Below are positions 43,829 through 53,981 of a stretch of 64,000 nt of DNA, in pieces. Source of the stretch: Sediminispirochaeta bajacaliforniensis DSM 16054 (lineage in GTDB: Bacteria; Spirochaetota; Spirochaetia; DSM-16054; Sediminispirochaetaceae); the NCBI RefSeq assembly GCF_000378205.1, contig NZ_KB899421.1, positions 1-64,000 of the forward strand. The letters run 5' to 3'. The notes below the pieces were generated by a model, which saw only the letters and a program-made list of their open reading frames with translations, was not told the origin of the DNA and did no database searches. The translations under genes were made by a program, and so were the position numbers. Within the stretch, counting starts at the first letter, position 1. Every line of letters starts with the position of its first letter.

Positions 43829-45319
43829 ATGGCCGCTGGTTTGGCAGAAGCAATCCGCTCCCTGGTTCAGGATCGGGGAATATCGGAAGAACTGGTAAGG
43901 AAAACCATTGAGGATTTTCTCCTTGCCGCTTATAAACGCAAATTTGGTACTACGGAGAATGCCGTTGTACGTTTTAGTGAGGATGGTAACGAGGTAGCGA
44001 TTTTTGCTGCAAAAGAAATTGTCGAAAATGTTGAGGATCCGGTTACGGAAATGCCTCTGAAAGAAGCATTGACCTATAATGAAGAATGTGAAATCGGTGA
44101 TGAGCTGCTTATTGAGATAAATCCGAAAGAGTTTGATCGTGTTGCCGTCCAGAGTGCAAAACAGAAAGCGAAACAAACCTTGCGGGAAATCCAGAAGGAT
44201 ACCCTCTATTCCGAATTTAAGGAAAAAGAGGGAGAAATGGTTATTGGTTATTATCAACGTGAACGTAACGGCAATATCTTTGTTGATCTTGGTAAAATCG
44301 AGGGAATTCTTCCCCGGCGCTATCAATCCCCTCGGGAGGTATATCGCCCCAACGATCGTATCAAGGCCCTTATTTACGAGGTAAGTAAATCCCCTTCCGG
44401 GCTCCAAATCGTTCTATCGAGAACCCACACCGATTTTGTGAAGCGCATCTTTGAACTGGAAGTTCCGGAGGTCTACGACAAAACCGTAGAAATTTTTAAA
44501 ATTGTACGTGAGCCGGGATATCGGACCAAGATTGCTGTCTACTCAAACAGGGATGATGTAGATCCCGTCGGTGCATGTGTCGGTATGAAAGGCGTGCGTA
44601 TCCAGGCCGTGGTACGAGAGCTTGAAGGTGAAAAGATCGATATCCTGAAATACGACATTGATGCTCGCTCCTTCATTAAAAATGCACTCAGCCCAGCCGA
44701 GGTCCAAAACGTTGTCATCCTTGATGAGGCAAAACGTCAGGCTTTGGCCGTGGTAGAGGAGAATCAACTTTCCCTCGCCATCGGAAAGCAGGGCTTAAAT
44801 GTGCGTCTTGCAAATCGTCTTGTCGACTGGAATATCGATGTAAAGACTATTGAGCAGTTTGAAGAGATGGATCTCTCTGCAGAGACAAAGAAGGAGCTAA
44901 ATGCGCTCTTTAACGATGTCGAAGAGGATGATGAGAACGTCGAGGAAATCAGCCGTATTTCGGAGCTTCCGGGTATCAGCGAACGACTTTCGGAAATCCT
45001 CATGCAAAACGGCGTTGAACTTATCGAGACCTTGGTCGGGCTTTCGGGAGAGGATCTTTCAAGACTGGAAGGTGTTACGGTACAGGATGTCGAAACAATA
45101 CAAAACATTATTTCCGAAAATGTCGACATCATTGAGGAGCAGGAAGAGGAAGCCGTTGCCCAAACCGAGAGCCATGAACACCCCGCCGAGGAAACATACG
45201 AGTGTCCCGAATGCGGACACCCGATTACCATAGATATGACCTCTTGCCCAAACTGCGGCGTAGGTTTAAGCTTTGAAGTCGAAGACGACAATGATGAAGA
45301 CGAAGAAGAGGAGGAATAA
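43829..45319 (+). CDS. nusA: Transcription factor NusA with C-terminal zinc ribbon
   Basis: A 496-residue NusA: N-terminal RNA-polymerase-binding domain, S1 domain (about 135-200), two KH domains (about 200-350; GACVGMKGVRIQAV and AIGKQGLNVRLA), then a single helix-hairpin-helix unit (about 375-425). Unusually, it ends with a four-cysteine zinc ribbon (Cys459, 462, 473, 476: CPEC and CPNC) and a tail of almost only Asp/Glu. NusA modulates pausing, termination and antitermination. The gene lies behind a leader terminator, which fits self-control of the operon. Confidence 0.95.
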   Translation: MAAGLAEAIRSLVQDRGISEELVRKTIEDFLLAAYKRKFGTTENAVVRFSEDGNEVAIFAAKEIVENVEDPVTEMPLKEALTYNEECEIGDELLIEINPKEFDRVAVQSAKQKAKQTLREIQKDTLYSEFKEKEGEMVIGYYQRERNGNIFVDLGKIEGILPRRYQSPREVYRPNDRIKALIYEVSKSPSGLQIVLSRTHTDFVKRIFELEVPEVYDKTVEIFKIVREPGYRTKIAVYSNRDDVDPVGACVGMKGVRIQAVVRELEGEKIDILKYDIDARSFIKNALSPAEVQNVVILDEAKRQALAVVEENQLSLAIGKQGLNVRLANRLVDWNIDVKTIEQFEEMDLSAETKKELNALFNDVEEDDENVEEISRISELPGISERLSEILMQNGVELIETLVGLSGEDLSRLEGVTVQDVETIQNIISENVDIIEEQEEEAVAQTESHEHPAEETYECPECGHPITIDMTSCPNCGVGLSFEVEDDNDEDEEEEE

Positions 45320-45353
45320 GATTCCTCTCTAACGGGAGTAGTAAAGGAACTGT

Positions 45354-47915
45354 ATGGCTGAAGAACAAGATAAGAAGCAGAAACCGAAAGCAACCCTCAT
45401 CAAGCATCGAAAACCGTCGGCAGGTTCTTTCTCACAGGAAGATCGCACGGATAAGAACGACAAGAAAAAGGTTGTCGTTGTAAAAAAGAAGACGAAGAAA
45501 ACCGTGCCGAAGGTTGTTGCAAAGAAAGAGGAGCCTGTACCGGTCGAACAGGAAAAGCAAGCCGTCAGTTCCCCTCAGGCACCTCGGACAGCGGATTCCG
45601 GTCGGGGAACAGGAACAGAAGATAGGCCGCCCCAAAGACCGAGGCAAAACACTCATCCCCAGACGAATTCCCGCCCTAATGGTTCACAGGATCGTCGCCC
45701 TTATAATAATCGTGATAATCGTGACAACAACAGGGATAATCGGGATAATCGCGGTTTCCAAAATAGGAACTCAAACCGGGAAGGCGGAAGCGATCAGCGA
45801 CGATCGTTTGACCGCAGACCGAGCGGTCCTGATTCCTCCCAGCAGAGGCGCGGCGGAGGTCCGGCTCCGAGACGACAGGGTGGAGCCCCTACCGGCGGAC
45901 CACGCAGAGGTCCATCGGGACCTCCCCCCCGAGGCCCTCGTCGCGGCCCGGGCACAGCTCCTCAGGGTGGACAAAGAAGAGGACCCGGATCTGCACCTGC
46001 CGGGGGTAAGTCTACGGACGATAGTCTGAGTGCAGGAAAAAAGCAGGGTGGAAAAAAATTCTACAAGGCTAAGAAAAAGACTGCCTATCAGAAATCAAAG
46101 AGGGATGATGTTCAGGAAAAATCCTTCCAGATAAAGAAAAAGCAGGTGAAGCGGGCCAATCCCGTACCGAAAGAAATTGAGATCATGGAGGTCATTACGG
46201 TATCTGAGTTGGCTCGTAAGATGAACCTTAAGGCATCAGAGCTCATCGGTAAGTTGATGGAAATGGGGATGATGGTTACCATTAATCAACAGATCGATGC
46301 CGAGACCGCCGAGATTCTCGCTTCCGAATATAGCTGCAACGTTAAGATTGTCAGCTTGTACGATGAAACTCTCATCGAGACTGAAAAAGACAATGATGAA
46401 GACCTTCGGGAACGTCCTCCGATTGTTACCGTCATGGGACATGTCGATCATGGAAAAACCAAACTGCTCGATGCCATACGTTCCACAAATGTGGTGGCAG
46501 GTGAGTTCGGCGGTATTACCCAGCATATTGGTGCATATAAGGTAAAGGTCAGGGATCATGAGGTTGTCTTCCTCGATACTCCCGGTCATGAAGCTTTTAC
46601 CCTCATGCGAGCAAGAGGGGCTCAGATTACCGATATTGTTATTCTTGTTGTTGCTGCAAACGATGGTGTAATGCCTCAAACGATCGAAGCTATCCACCAT
46701 GCAAAGGAAGCCAAGGTTCCCATCATCGTTGCCGTCAACAAGGTCGATCTTGCCGATGCAAATATCGATCGGGTGAAACAGCAGCTTTCCGAGTACGATC
46801 TTATCCCGGAAGCTTGGGGAGGAAGTACGCTTTTCTGCGAGATTTCCGCCCTGAAAAAGACGGGAATCGACAGCCTGCTCGAAACGGTCCTTCTCCAGGC
46901 CGAACTCCTTGAACTAAAGGCAAATTATACATGCCGGGCCGAGGGAAAGGTCATCGAGTCCAAGGTTGACCATGGCCGGGGTATCGTCTCGACGGTTATT
47001 GTCCAGCGAGGAACGCTTCGGGTTGGTGACGCCTTTGTCGCGGGAGTCTATCCGGGAAAGGTGCGGGCGCTGTTCAATGATAAGGGTGAAAAAATCGACG
47101 AGGCACCACCGGCGACTCCGGTTGAGATTCTCGGTTTTACCGGAATTCCCGATGCGGGGAGTCCCTTTCAGGTTACAGAAACCGAACGTCAGGCTCGTCA
47201 GGTGGGTGCCAAGCGCCAGGAGCTCGAGAAACAGGGTGAGGCTCAGAATGTTAAAAAGATCACCCTCGACAACCTCTACGATTCCATCCAGGAAGGATCC
47301 ATTCAGGAGCTTAAGGTCGTCGTTAAGGGTGATGTCCACGGTTCGGTAGAGGCCCTGCAGACGGCACTGGAAAAACTCTCTACGAAGGAGATTCATCTTG
47401 TCGTTATCCATGCAGCAGCAGGTGCCATCGTCGAGAACGACGTCAATCTTGCTGCAGCTTCGAATGCAATTATCGTTGGCTTCCACGTTCGTCCGACTCC
47501 GAAGGCCCAGATGATCGCCGAACGGGAAAAGGTCGATATAAGGAAATATAATGTCATTTACGACGCGGTCGAGGACATTCGGTCGGCAATGGAAGGAATG
47601 TTGGCACCCGACCTTCAGGAGGAGGTTATCGGTACCGTCGAAGTTCGAGATACCTTCAAGGTCCCGAAGATCGGGGTTATCGCCGGTTGCTACGTCACCA
47701 ATGGAAAGGCGAGACGGAATGCTCTCGTTCGGGTCTATCGTGAGCATATCGAAATTCACTCAGGTAAGATCAGTTCGTTGAAGCGTTTTAAAGACGATGC
47801 AAAAGAAGTCGATGCAGGATACGAATGTGGTCTCGGTGTTGAAAACTTCAACGATCTCAAGGTTGGTGACACCCTGGAGGTTTACGAAGTTCGCGAAATA
47901 GCAAAGAAGCTATAG
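45354..47915 (+). CDS. infB: Translation initiation factor IF-2
   Basis: An 853-residue GTPase that places initiator tRNA on the 30S subunit. The G domain begins near residue 355 with VMGHVDHGKT, then DTPGHEAF and NKVD; domains II to IV follow. Before it lies a Lys-rich start (about 1-60) and a long low-complexity region (about 80-225) built of Arg, Gly, Asn, Asp and Pro, including RGG-like repeats (GGPRRGP, RGPRRGP, GGQRRGP) and an NRDN repeat. The conserved IF2_N block (EVITVSELARKMNL) starts near 280. RbfA follows at eight bases. Confidence 0.97.
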   Translation: MAEEQDKKQKPKATLIKHRKPSAGSFSQEDRTDKNDKKKVVVVKKKTKKTVPKVVAKKEEPVPVEQEKQAVSSPQAPRTADSGRGTGTEDRPPQRPRQNTHPQTNSRPNGSQDRRPYNNRDNRDNNRDNRDNRGFQNRNSNREGGSDQRRSFDRRPSGPDSSQQRRGGGPAPRRQGGAPTGGPRRGPSGPPPRGPRRGPGTAPQGGQRRGPGSAPAGGKSTDDSLSAGKKQGGKKFYKAKKKTAYQKSKRDDVQEKSFQIKKKQVKRANPVPKEIEIMEVITVSELARKMNLKASELIGKLMEMGMMVTINQQIDAETAEILASEYSCNVKIVSLYDETLIETEKDNDEDLRERPPIVTVMGHVDHGKTKLLDAIRSTNVVAGEFGGITQHIGAYKVKVRDHEVVFLDTPGHEAFTLMRARGAQITDIVILVVAANDGVMPQTIEAIHHAKEAKVPIIVAVNKVDLADANIDRVKQQLSEYDLIPEAWGGSTLFCEISALKKTGIDSLLETVLLQAELLELKANYTCRAEGKVIESKVDHGRGIVSTVIVQRGTLRVGDAFVAGVYPGKVRALFNDKGEKIDEAPPATPVEILGFTGIPDAGSPFQVTETERQARQVGAKRQELEKQGEAQNVKKITLDNLYDSIQEGSIQELKVVVKGDVHGSVEALQTALEKLSTKEIHLVVIHAAAGAIVENDVNLAAASNAIIVGFHVRPTPKAQMIAEREKVDIRKYNVIYDAVEDIRSAMEGMLAPDLQEEVIGTVEVRDTFKVPKIGVIAGCYVTNGKARRNALVRVYREHIEIHSGKISSLKRFKDDAKEVDAGYECGLGVENFNDLKVGDTLEVYEVREIAKKL

Positions 47916-47922
47916 GAACCCG

Positions 47923-48273
47923 ATGGCTGAAAACATACGGCTGAGAAGGGTCGAATCTTCCATTCAAAATGAGATTGGAATGATGATCCTTCGGCAGATG
48001 ATTAAGGACCCCCGTGTTACCGAAACTATGACGGTAACACGGGTGGAAGTTTCCAAGGATATCGCCTATGCAAAGGTATATATCTCATCGCTGGCGGGGG
48101 AGCACTCCCTTGAAGAGGGAGTGCAGGCGCTTAATCACGCTGCCGGTTTTATTCAGGCTCGCGTAGCCCGTCAAATAAAGACGAAAAATACCCCAAAACT
48201 CCGTTTTTTTGAAGATCATTCGATCGAACTTGGAGTCGAGATGACCAGGAAGCTTGAGGAGTTGGACCGCTAA
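47923..48273 (+). CDS. rbfA: Ribosome-binding factor A
   Basis: A 116-residue KH-fold protein for 30S maturation and cold adaptation. It has the typical SSIQNEIGMMIL start, DPRVTETMTVTRVEVSKDIAYAKVYIS core and HAAGFIQARVARQIKTKNTPKLRFFEDHSIELG end. It sits between infB and truB as in many bacteria. Confidence 0.95.
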   Translation: MAENIRLRRVESSIQNEIGMMILRQMIKDPRVTETMTVTRVEVSKDIAYAKVYISSLAGEHSLEEGVQALNHAAGFIQARVARQIKTKNTPKLRFFEDHSIELGVEMTRKLEELDR

Positions 48274-48274
48274 G

Positions 48275-49174
48275 TTGAGATCCTCTGGGCTTATTCTTAT
48301 AGATAAACCCGAAGGAGTTACCTCTTTCGGAGCACTGTATCCAATAAAAAAACGACTCGGAAAAGGAATAAAAGTCGGTCATACAGGAACGCTTGATAAA
48401 TTTGCCTCTGGTCTGCTCGTTGTATGCGCCGGAAGCTACACACGGCTTGCCGGTTTTATCACGACGGAAGATAAAAGCTACGAAGCAACCATTCTTTTCG
48501 GCAGTCAAACCGACACTCTCGACCCCGAAGGGCGCGTTATTCGCCAAGAGCCGCTCCCTTGTCGGGATAAGCTTTTTTCCGTAATTCATGACTTCACTGG
48601 TAATATATTACAGAAGCCGCCGTTTTTTTCGGCACTTCATGTAAAGGGAGAGCGGGCCTATAAACGTGCTCTGCGCGGAGAATCGGTGGAGATGACTCCA
48701 CGGCATGTGACAATTCATAATCTTGAAATTATGGCTTTCGATGGGAAGAAAGCCGTAATCAGGGTAACCTGCTCAAAAGGAACCTATATACGATCCCTTG
48801 CCAGAGATATTGCCCTTGCTGCCGGATCTTGTGGCTACCTTCTTTCCCTTCGGAGGACCCAACTGGGACGGTTTGCGGTTTGTGATGCGGTCGCCCCGGA
48901 ACTCTTTGATCCCGATCGCCATCTTGCAGGTGGGTATCGATGGTTCTCCGAGATGCAGGATCGCTTTGCCGTTGCCCGTGTCGATGGGGCCATGCACAGG
49001 CGTATCACCAACGGAATTATGCCTCCACAGACTTTTCTCTCCAAGCTATTTACGGCCGAAACGGAAAGGGCTTTGGATCGGCATTACCTCCTTTTTTCCG
49101 AAGAAGGAGCACTTGCTGCTTCTCTCAATCGTAGCGAAAAGGGGTTTGCCTTTGACTTTGTGGTTGGAACATAG
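48275..49174 (+). CDS. truB: tRNA pseudouridine-55 synthase TruB
   Basis: A 299-residue enzyme making pseudouridine 55 in the T loop of tRNAs. It has GLILIDKPEGVTSF, the catalytic Asp in GHTGTLDKFASGLLVV, and LRRTQLGRFAV; the C-terminal region is degenerate. I start it at TTG 48275, directly behind the rbfA stop; another TTG at 48254 is inside rbfA and in frame. Confidence 0.93.
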   Translation: MRSSGLILIDKPEGVTSFGALYPIKKRLGKGIKVGHTGTLDKFASGLLVVCAGSYTRLAGFITTEDKSYEATILFGSQTDTLDPEGRVIRQEPLPCRDKLFSVIHDFTGNILQKPPFFSALHVKGERAYKRALRGESVEMTPRHVTIHNLEIMAFDGKKAVIRVTCSKGTYIRSLARDIALAAGSCGYLLSLRRTQLGRFAVCDAVAPELFDPDRHLAGGYRWFSEMQDRFAVARVDGAMHRRITNGIMPPQTFLSKLFTAETERALDRHYLLFSEEGALAASLNRSEKGFAFDFVVGT

Positions 49175-49183
49175 GAAAGCAAG

Positions 49184-49981
49184 ATGGGTATCTACTCCTG
49201 GGCAGAATTCATAGAAGATCCGCCGCATATTTCGCAGCAGTCGACAATCAGTGTAGGGGTCTTCGACGGGGTCCATGCCGGGCATAAACTGCTTATTTCT
49301 TGCATGGAGCGTTTCCCTCATACTCAGAAATGGATCTTTACCTTTTCCGAAAATCCGCGCCGTATATTGCGTTCCGGACACTTTCCCGGTGATCTTATGA
49401 CAAGGTTCCAGAAGATAGAGGAGCTTAAGCGCTTGGGAATCACCAATATCGTTCTCATTGACTTTTCCAATGATTTCAGTAAACTGACAGGGAAAGATTT
49501 CTTTACTGCGATTATCAAGCGTATCCCGGTACAGGCCGTTGTGCTTGGCGATAATTTTCGTTGCGGGAGAGGCGGTTCTGCCAGTGCGTACGATGTTCGG
49601 GGTTTTCTGACATCCCGTAACATCGAGGTAATGATTCCACAGCCTTTGGCATGGCGGAACAGAACAATAAGCAGTACGCGTATCCGAGCGGCAATTCAGG
49701 AAGGCGATTTTGTCTCCGTTCGGATGATGACAGAAAGAGCTTTCACTCTCGACGTGGCCGACCTACCTCAACGTATGGGAGTAAAAGCCATTACCATAGA
49801 CAAAAAGGATGTACAGCAGGTCCTGCCGCCACCAGGGTCCTATCAGGTGTACATTTCGAAAAACGGTGAGCAAGCCGTTTTAACGACGCTTTCTATTGAT
49901 GAAGCGTTCGTCAGATGGATCAGGCCCAACTGCTACAAAGGTCCTGTCCACAATATTCAATTCGTAACGAACGAGGAGTGA
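49184..49981 (+). CDS. ribF: RibF-like FAD synthetase without a recognisable riboflavin kinase domain
   Basis: A 265-residue protein. The N-terminal nucleotidyltransferase domain is complete: GVFDGVHAGHKLL (HxGH), VLGDNFRCGRG, ISSTRIRAAIQEGD. RibF is usually about 310 residues, with a C-terminal kinase domain marked by GR.LGFPTAN and a GVY motif; here the last 80 residues lack those signatures and look like a shrunken beta domain. It probably keeps FMN adenylylation but not riboflavin phosphorylation. Its stop overlaps the ribosome-site region of rpsO. Confidence 0.85.
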   Translation: MGIYSWAEFIEDPPHISQQSTISVGVFDGVHAGHKLLISCMERFPHTQKWIFTFSENPRRILRSGHFPGDLMTRFQKIEELKRLGITNIVLIDFSNDFSKLTGKDFFTAIIKRIPVQAVVLGDNFRCGRGGSASAYDVRGFLTSRNIEVMIPQPLAWRNRTISSTRIRAAIQEGDFVSVRMMTERAFTLDVADLPQRMGVKAITIDKKDVQQVLPPPGSYQVYISKNGEQAVLTTLSIDEAFVRWIRPNCYKGPVHNIQFVTNEE

Positions 49982-49990
49982 CGTACAATC

Positions 49991-50257
49991 ATGTTGACCA
50001 AGGAAAAGAAGCTGGAGATCATCAAAGAGTTTGGCGGAAATGAGAAAAATAGTGGTTCGACCGAAGTTCAGGTGGCCCTTCTTACCGCTCGGATTGAAGA
50101 CTTGACCGAGCATTTCAAGACACATAAAAAAGACCACGCGAGCAGGAGAGGTCTGCTCAAACTTGTAGGCCAGCGAAGAAAACTTTTGAAATACCTTAAG
50201 CGTGTTAACCTTGACGGGTATAGGGCGCTGATCGAAAAGCTCAACCTCAGAAAATAG
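49991..50257 (+). CDS. rpsO: Small ribosomal subunit protein uS15
   Basis: An 88-residue primary 16S-binding protein, with the typical [43 protein letters not shown] run. GAGGAG lies about 11 bases before the ATG. Immediately followed by pnp; this pair is widely conserved and co-regulated in other bacteria. Confidence 0.98.
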   Translation: MLTKEKKLEIIKEFGGNEKNSGSTEVQVALLTARIEDLTEHFKTHKKDHASRRGLLKLVGQRRKLLKYLKRVNLDGYRALIEKLNLRK

Positions 50258-50274
50258 TTATAAGGATTTATTAC

Positions 50275-52368
50275 ATGCCACATCAAGTAACAGTTTCTAT
50301 CGGTGGAAGGGATTTGATTCTGGAAACCGGACGAATGGCGAAGCAGGCAAACGGTGCCGTATTTGCCAAATATGAGGGTAGTGCGGTTCTTGCAACCGTC
50401 TGCTGCGGAAGTAGTCCCATGGAGAGTCTTGATTTTGTACCTCTCCAGGTAGAATATAATGAGAAATATTATGCCGCCGGGAAGATACCCGGTGGCTTTC
50501 TAAAACGAGAAGGACGACCGAAGGATAAAGAAATTCTTGTAAGTCGTCTTATCGATCGCCCTATGAGGCCTCTTTTTTCCAAAGACTTCAAGCGGGAACT
50601 CCAAATCATCCCGACAACGGTGAGTGCTGATCAGATTAATCCACCCGATATTGTCGCCATGAACGCCGCGAGTGCCGCGGTTTGCGTATCTGATATTCCC
50701 TTTGCCGGCCCCGTGGGTGCCGTACGTATTGCCAATGTCGATGACGAGCTGATCATCAACCCAAGCTTCGATCAGATATCCCGATGTACCTTGGAAATTG
50801 TGGTAAGTGGTACCAAAGATGGTATTACCATGGTAGAAGGTGGTGCAAAAGAGGTTCCTGAAGAACTCCTGCTGTCGGCCATCGCACTTGCCGAACCGGC
50901 CATCAAAAAGCTTTGTGAAGCCCAGGAACAGCTTATGGCTCTGGCCGGCAAAGAGAAACTTCCTCTGGTCGTTGAAGAGAAGAAACTTGAAAGACGACAG
51001 GAGATGTGGGATTTTGCTTATCCCAAGATGGAAGCCGCCTGTTTTGTAAAGGGCAAGATGAACCGGGGTGCTGCCGTTAAGACCGTGAAGACGGAAACGG
51101 CGGAGGCTTTTGCCGGCGATTTGAATGAAGATAATGAACGCCTTTTCAATGCCCTGATGGAAGAGATGGAAACAAAGGTGGTCCGCAGTTCTATTCTCGA
51201 TAAGGGAGTACGAACCGACGGACGGGACCTTGAAACCGTTCGCCCCATCACCTGTGAAGTGGGGATTCTTGACAGAGCCCACGGAAGTGCCCTTTTTACC
51301 AGAGGAGAGACCCAGTCTCTTGCGGTGACGACCCTGGGAACCGTCTACGACGAGCAGATGATGGACAATATCGATGGTGATAAGACCTACGAAAATTTCA
51401 TGCTCCATTACAACTTCCCACCCTTTTCGGTTGGAGAAACGGGGCGTCTTACCACAGGTAGACGGGAGATAGGCCATGGGCATTTGGCCCACAGAGCCCT
51501 TGAAGCCGTTTTACCCCAGAAAAAGGATTTTCCCTATACCATACGTGTGGTAAGTGAGATCCTCGAATCCAACGGCTCTTCTTCAATGGCCACCGTTTGC
51601 GGCGGAACCTTGAGCCTGCTTCATGCCGGAGTTCCCATAAGAAAGCCTGTCGCCGGTATTGCCATGGGCTTGGTTAGTGAAGGGGATCGGGCAGCCGTTC
51701 TCACCGACATCCTTGGTGAGGAAGATCACCTCGGTGACATGGATTTTAAGGTTGCCGGAACCGAAGACGGTATAACCGCCTTTCAGATGGATATAAAAAT
51801 TGCCGGAATATCAAGTGATCTGATGAAGCGTGCTCTCGAGCAGGCCAAAAAGGGCAGAATGCATATCCTCGGTATCATGAATGCGACCCTCAAAGAACCG
51901 GTAAGTGATGTCTCCGACTTTGCCCCGAAGATTCTTTCCTTGAAGGTCGATGTCGACAAGATTGGTGCCATTATCGGCCCCGGAGGAAAAACCATAAAAG
52001 CCATTGCCGAACAGAGCGGTTCCGAGGTCAATATCGATGATAACGGTACCGTTACAATCTTCGGAAAAACAAAAGAAAAAGCCGAGAAGGCCAGAGAATT
52101 TATCAAGGCAATTGTGGAAGAACCCGAAGTAGGAAAGATCTATGAGGGAACGGTCAAGCGTATCATGGATTTTGGTGCTTTCGTTGAAATTCTTCCCGGT
52201 AAAGAGGGCTTATGCCACATCTCGAAGCTCTCCAGAAAACGGGTGAATTCGGTAAGCGATGTTTTGGCCGTTGATCAGAAGATTCCGGTGAAGTTGATTG
52301 AGATCGATCGACAGGGTCGGCTCAATCTCAGCTACATCGATGCTTTGGAAGCCGAAGAGGCGAAATGA
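50275..52368 (+). CDS. pnp: Polyribonucleotide nucleotidyltransferase (PNPase)
   Basis: A 697-residue phosphorolytic 3'-5' exoribonuclease: two RNase PH domains separated by an all-helical domain, the second with [15 protein letters not shown] and [15 protein letters not shown], then KH ([12 protein letters not shown]) and S1 ([20 protein letters not shown]) domains. It degrades mRNA as a trimer, alone or in degradosomes. AAGG precedes the ATG in a 17-bp gap to rpsO. Confidence 0.98.
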   Translation: MPHQVTVSIGGRDLILETGRMAKQANGAVFAKYEGSAVLATVCCGSSPMESLDFVPLQVEYNEKYYAAGKIPGGFLKREGRPKDKEILVSRLIDRPMRPLFSKDFKRELQIIPTTVSADQINPPDIVAMNAASAAVCVSDIPFAGPVGAVRIANVDDELIINPSFDQISRCTLEIVVSGTKDGITMVEGGAKEVPEELLLSAIALAEPAIKKLCEAQEQLMALAGKEKLPLVVEEKKLERRQEMWDFAYPKMEAACFVKGKMNRGAAVKTVKTETAEAFAGDLNEDNERLFNALMEEMETKVVRSSILDKGVRTDGRDLETVRPITCEVGILDRAHGSALFTRGETQSLAVTTLGTVYDEQMMDNIDGDKTYENFMLHYNFPPFSVGETGRLTTGRREIGHGHLAHRALEAVLPQKKDFPYTIRVVSEILESNGSSSMATVCGGTLSLLHAGVPIRKPVAGIAMGLVSEGDRAAVLTDILGEEDHLGDMDFKVAGTEDGITAFQMDIKIAGISSDLMKRALEQAKKGRMHILGIMNATLKEPVSDVSDFAPKILSLKVDVDKIGAIIGPGGKTIKAIAEQSGSEVNIDDNGTVTIFGKTKEKAEKAREFIKAIVEEPEVGKIYEGTVKRIMDFGAFVEILPGKEGLCHISKLSRKRVNSVSDVLAVDQKIPVKLIEIDRQGRLNLSYIDALEAEEAK

Positions 52369-52401
52369 TTTCGATATAATAGGGAAAGGCGGTTCGGTCT
52401 A

Positions 52402-52839
52402 ATGACGAAGATTATTGTTCACGGAACATTTGATGCACAGCTGATGCCTCAGTATGCTTCGGCCCATGCTTCCGGAGCCGATCTTCATGCCGATATCGCC
52501 GAGCCCGTAATCCTGCCGCCGGGGGAGCGCGCAATGATTCCCACCGGTGTCCGGGTTCAGATTCCCGAGGGTTTTGAAGCCCAGGTGCGTCCCCGGTCGG
52601 GACTTGCTGCCCGTAACGGACTGACGGTGCTTAACACCCCCGGAACCATTGATTGCGATTACCGGGGAGAGATTAAAATCATCCTCATCAACCTAGGGCA
52701 TGAATCCTTCTCTGTTGAACCGGGGATGAGGATTGCACAACTGGTGTTTGCTCCCGTTGTACAGGCTGAGTTCATACAAATAGAAGAGTTGGAACAGTCC
52801 GATCGTGGGCATGGGGGCTTCGGCTCAACAGGAATATGA
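52402..52839 (+). CDS. dut: dUTP diphosphatase
   Basis: A 145-residue trimeric dUTPase removing dUTP and supplying dUMP for thymidylate synthesis. All five motifs are visible: [44 protein letters not shown] and the C-terminal GHGGFGSTG. Its end overlaps lptF by ATGA, an odd pairing of nucleotide and envelope genes. Confidence 0.96.
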   Translation: MTKIIVHGTFDAQLMPQYASAHASGADLHADIAEPVILPPGERAMIPTGVRVQIPEGFEAQVRPRSGLAARNGLTVLNTPGTIDCDYRGEIKIILINLGHESFSVEPGMRIAQLVFAPVVQAEFIQIEELEQSDRGHGGFGSTGI

Positions 52840-53981
52840 TCCTCCGGCATACATCCTTACGGTTTCGGATTGCCGATGCATACATACTGAAAGAGTTCTT
52901 TTTCTCTTTCTGTATTGCCTTCATTTTTTTCTTTTTTATCTTTTTCGTGAATCAGTTGCTTCTACTTGCAGAGGAAGTTCTATCGAAGAGAGTAGGAGTA
53001 ACGAAAGTCTTTCTTTTAATCCTCTATTCGCTTCCTGCCATTCTTGCCTTTACCTTTCCCTTTTCCGCTCTGCTCGGCACCGTCATGGCTATAGGACGAT
53101 TTTCCTCCGATAATGAGATTACCGCTTTTCGGGCCCTTGGCGTTTCCCATCTCAGACTTTTTTTCCCCGTCATGTTGCTCGGCCTTATATTATCCGGAAT
53201 TTCTTTTTTTTCAAATGATGTTCTTCTTCCGAGGGGGACGGTCCAGTTCGGAAGACTATACCGCGATATTCTCTATTCGAATCCGGCCCTGGAATTGGAG
53301 CCTTATGCTGTCAGGCGCTATAAAGATACCGTTCTGGTAACCGGTGCAATCTCAGATAGGGAAATTTCCGATCTTGTGATCCTTGACCATGACGAAGATC
53401 AGAACGAAAGAATGCTTTCGGCAAAAAGAGCATATCTCGAGCAGGATGAAAAGGAAAACGGCGTTATCAGCCTCAGACTTGAAGAGGTATTGGGTCATAC
53501 GGCAAAGAAAGGGGAGGGGGATTTCGACTATTTTACCGCCGATACGATGGAATATAATATTCTCCTATCCTCCTTTACCTATTCCATTAACAACCTGACC
53601 CCCAGAGAAATGAGTACGGCTGCTCTGTATGGGGAAATTCAGACGATGGAAGCGAAGAAAAAGGAAGAGCAGAACATAAAACGCTTTGACCGCACTCTGC
53701 AGCTGTATAGAATCGAATTCTATAAAAAGCTTGCAATTCCCCTCGGCTGTTTTACCTTTATGTTTTTTGCTTTTCCAGCAGGCCTCTTACCAAAGAGAAG
53801 TGGAAGATGGGTCGGCTTTGTGCTGGGCTTATTTGCCGCGGCTTTTTACTGGATGCTTCTGATTGTCGGTCAGACAATCGGTGTCCGCTTTCAAGTATCA
53901 GCGGCCCTGGCCATGTGGTTTCCAAATATCTTCATAGCCTTTATCGGATTGTTGATATACCTTTCAAGGAGCCATCGATGA
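52836..53981 (+). CDS. lptF: LptF/LptG family permease (first copy)
   Basis: A 381-residue YjgP/YjgQ permease: three membrane segments, a periplasmic beta-jellyroll (about 130-275), then three more segments. The conserved N-terminal core ([31 protein letters not shown]) couples to an LptB-type ATPase. With its partner it extracts lipid from the inner membrane in the Lpt pathway. It overlaps dut and the second permease by four bases each. Confidence 0.92.
   Translation: MILRHTSLRFRIADAYILKEFFFSFCIAFIFFFFIFFVNQLLLLAEEVLSKRVGVTKVFLLILYSLPAILAFTFPFSALLGTVMAIGRFSSDNEITAFRALGVSHLRLFFPVMLLGLILSGISFFSNDVLLPRGTVQFGRLYRDILYSNPALELEPYAVRRYKDTVLVTGAISDREISDLVILDHDEDQNERMLSAKRAYLEQDEKENGVISLRLEEVLGHTAKKGEGDFDYFTADTMEYNILLSSFTYSINNLTPREMSTAALYGEIQTMEAKKKEEQNIKRFDRTLQLYRIEFYKKLAIPLGCFTFMFFAFPAGLLPKRSGRWVGFVLGLFAAAFYWMLLIVGQTIGVRFQVSAALAMWFPNIFIAFIGLLIYLSRSHR

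Noticed and set aside
43613-44407. 264-residue minus-strand open frame over nusA
   Set aside because: Shadow of nusA; composition has no protein-like periodicity of its own.
45690-45970. Short repeats that could look like a CRISPR or satellite array
   Set aside because: Repeats are in frame, imperfect and encode the Arg/Gly/Asn-rich IF-2 linker; there are no regular spacers.
46914-47759. 281-residue minus-strand open frame over infB
   Set aside because: Shadow of the IF-2 C-terminal domains.
50500-51492. 330-residue minus-strand open frame over pnp
   Set aside because: Shadow of PNPase; no motif recognised.
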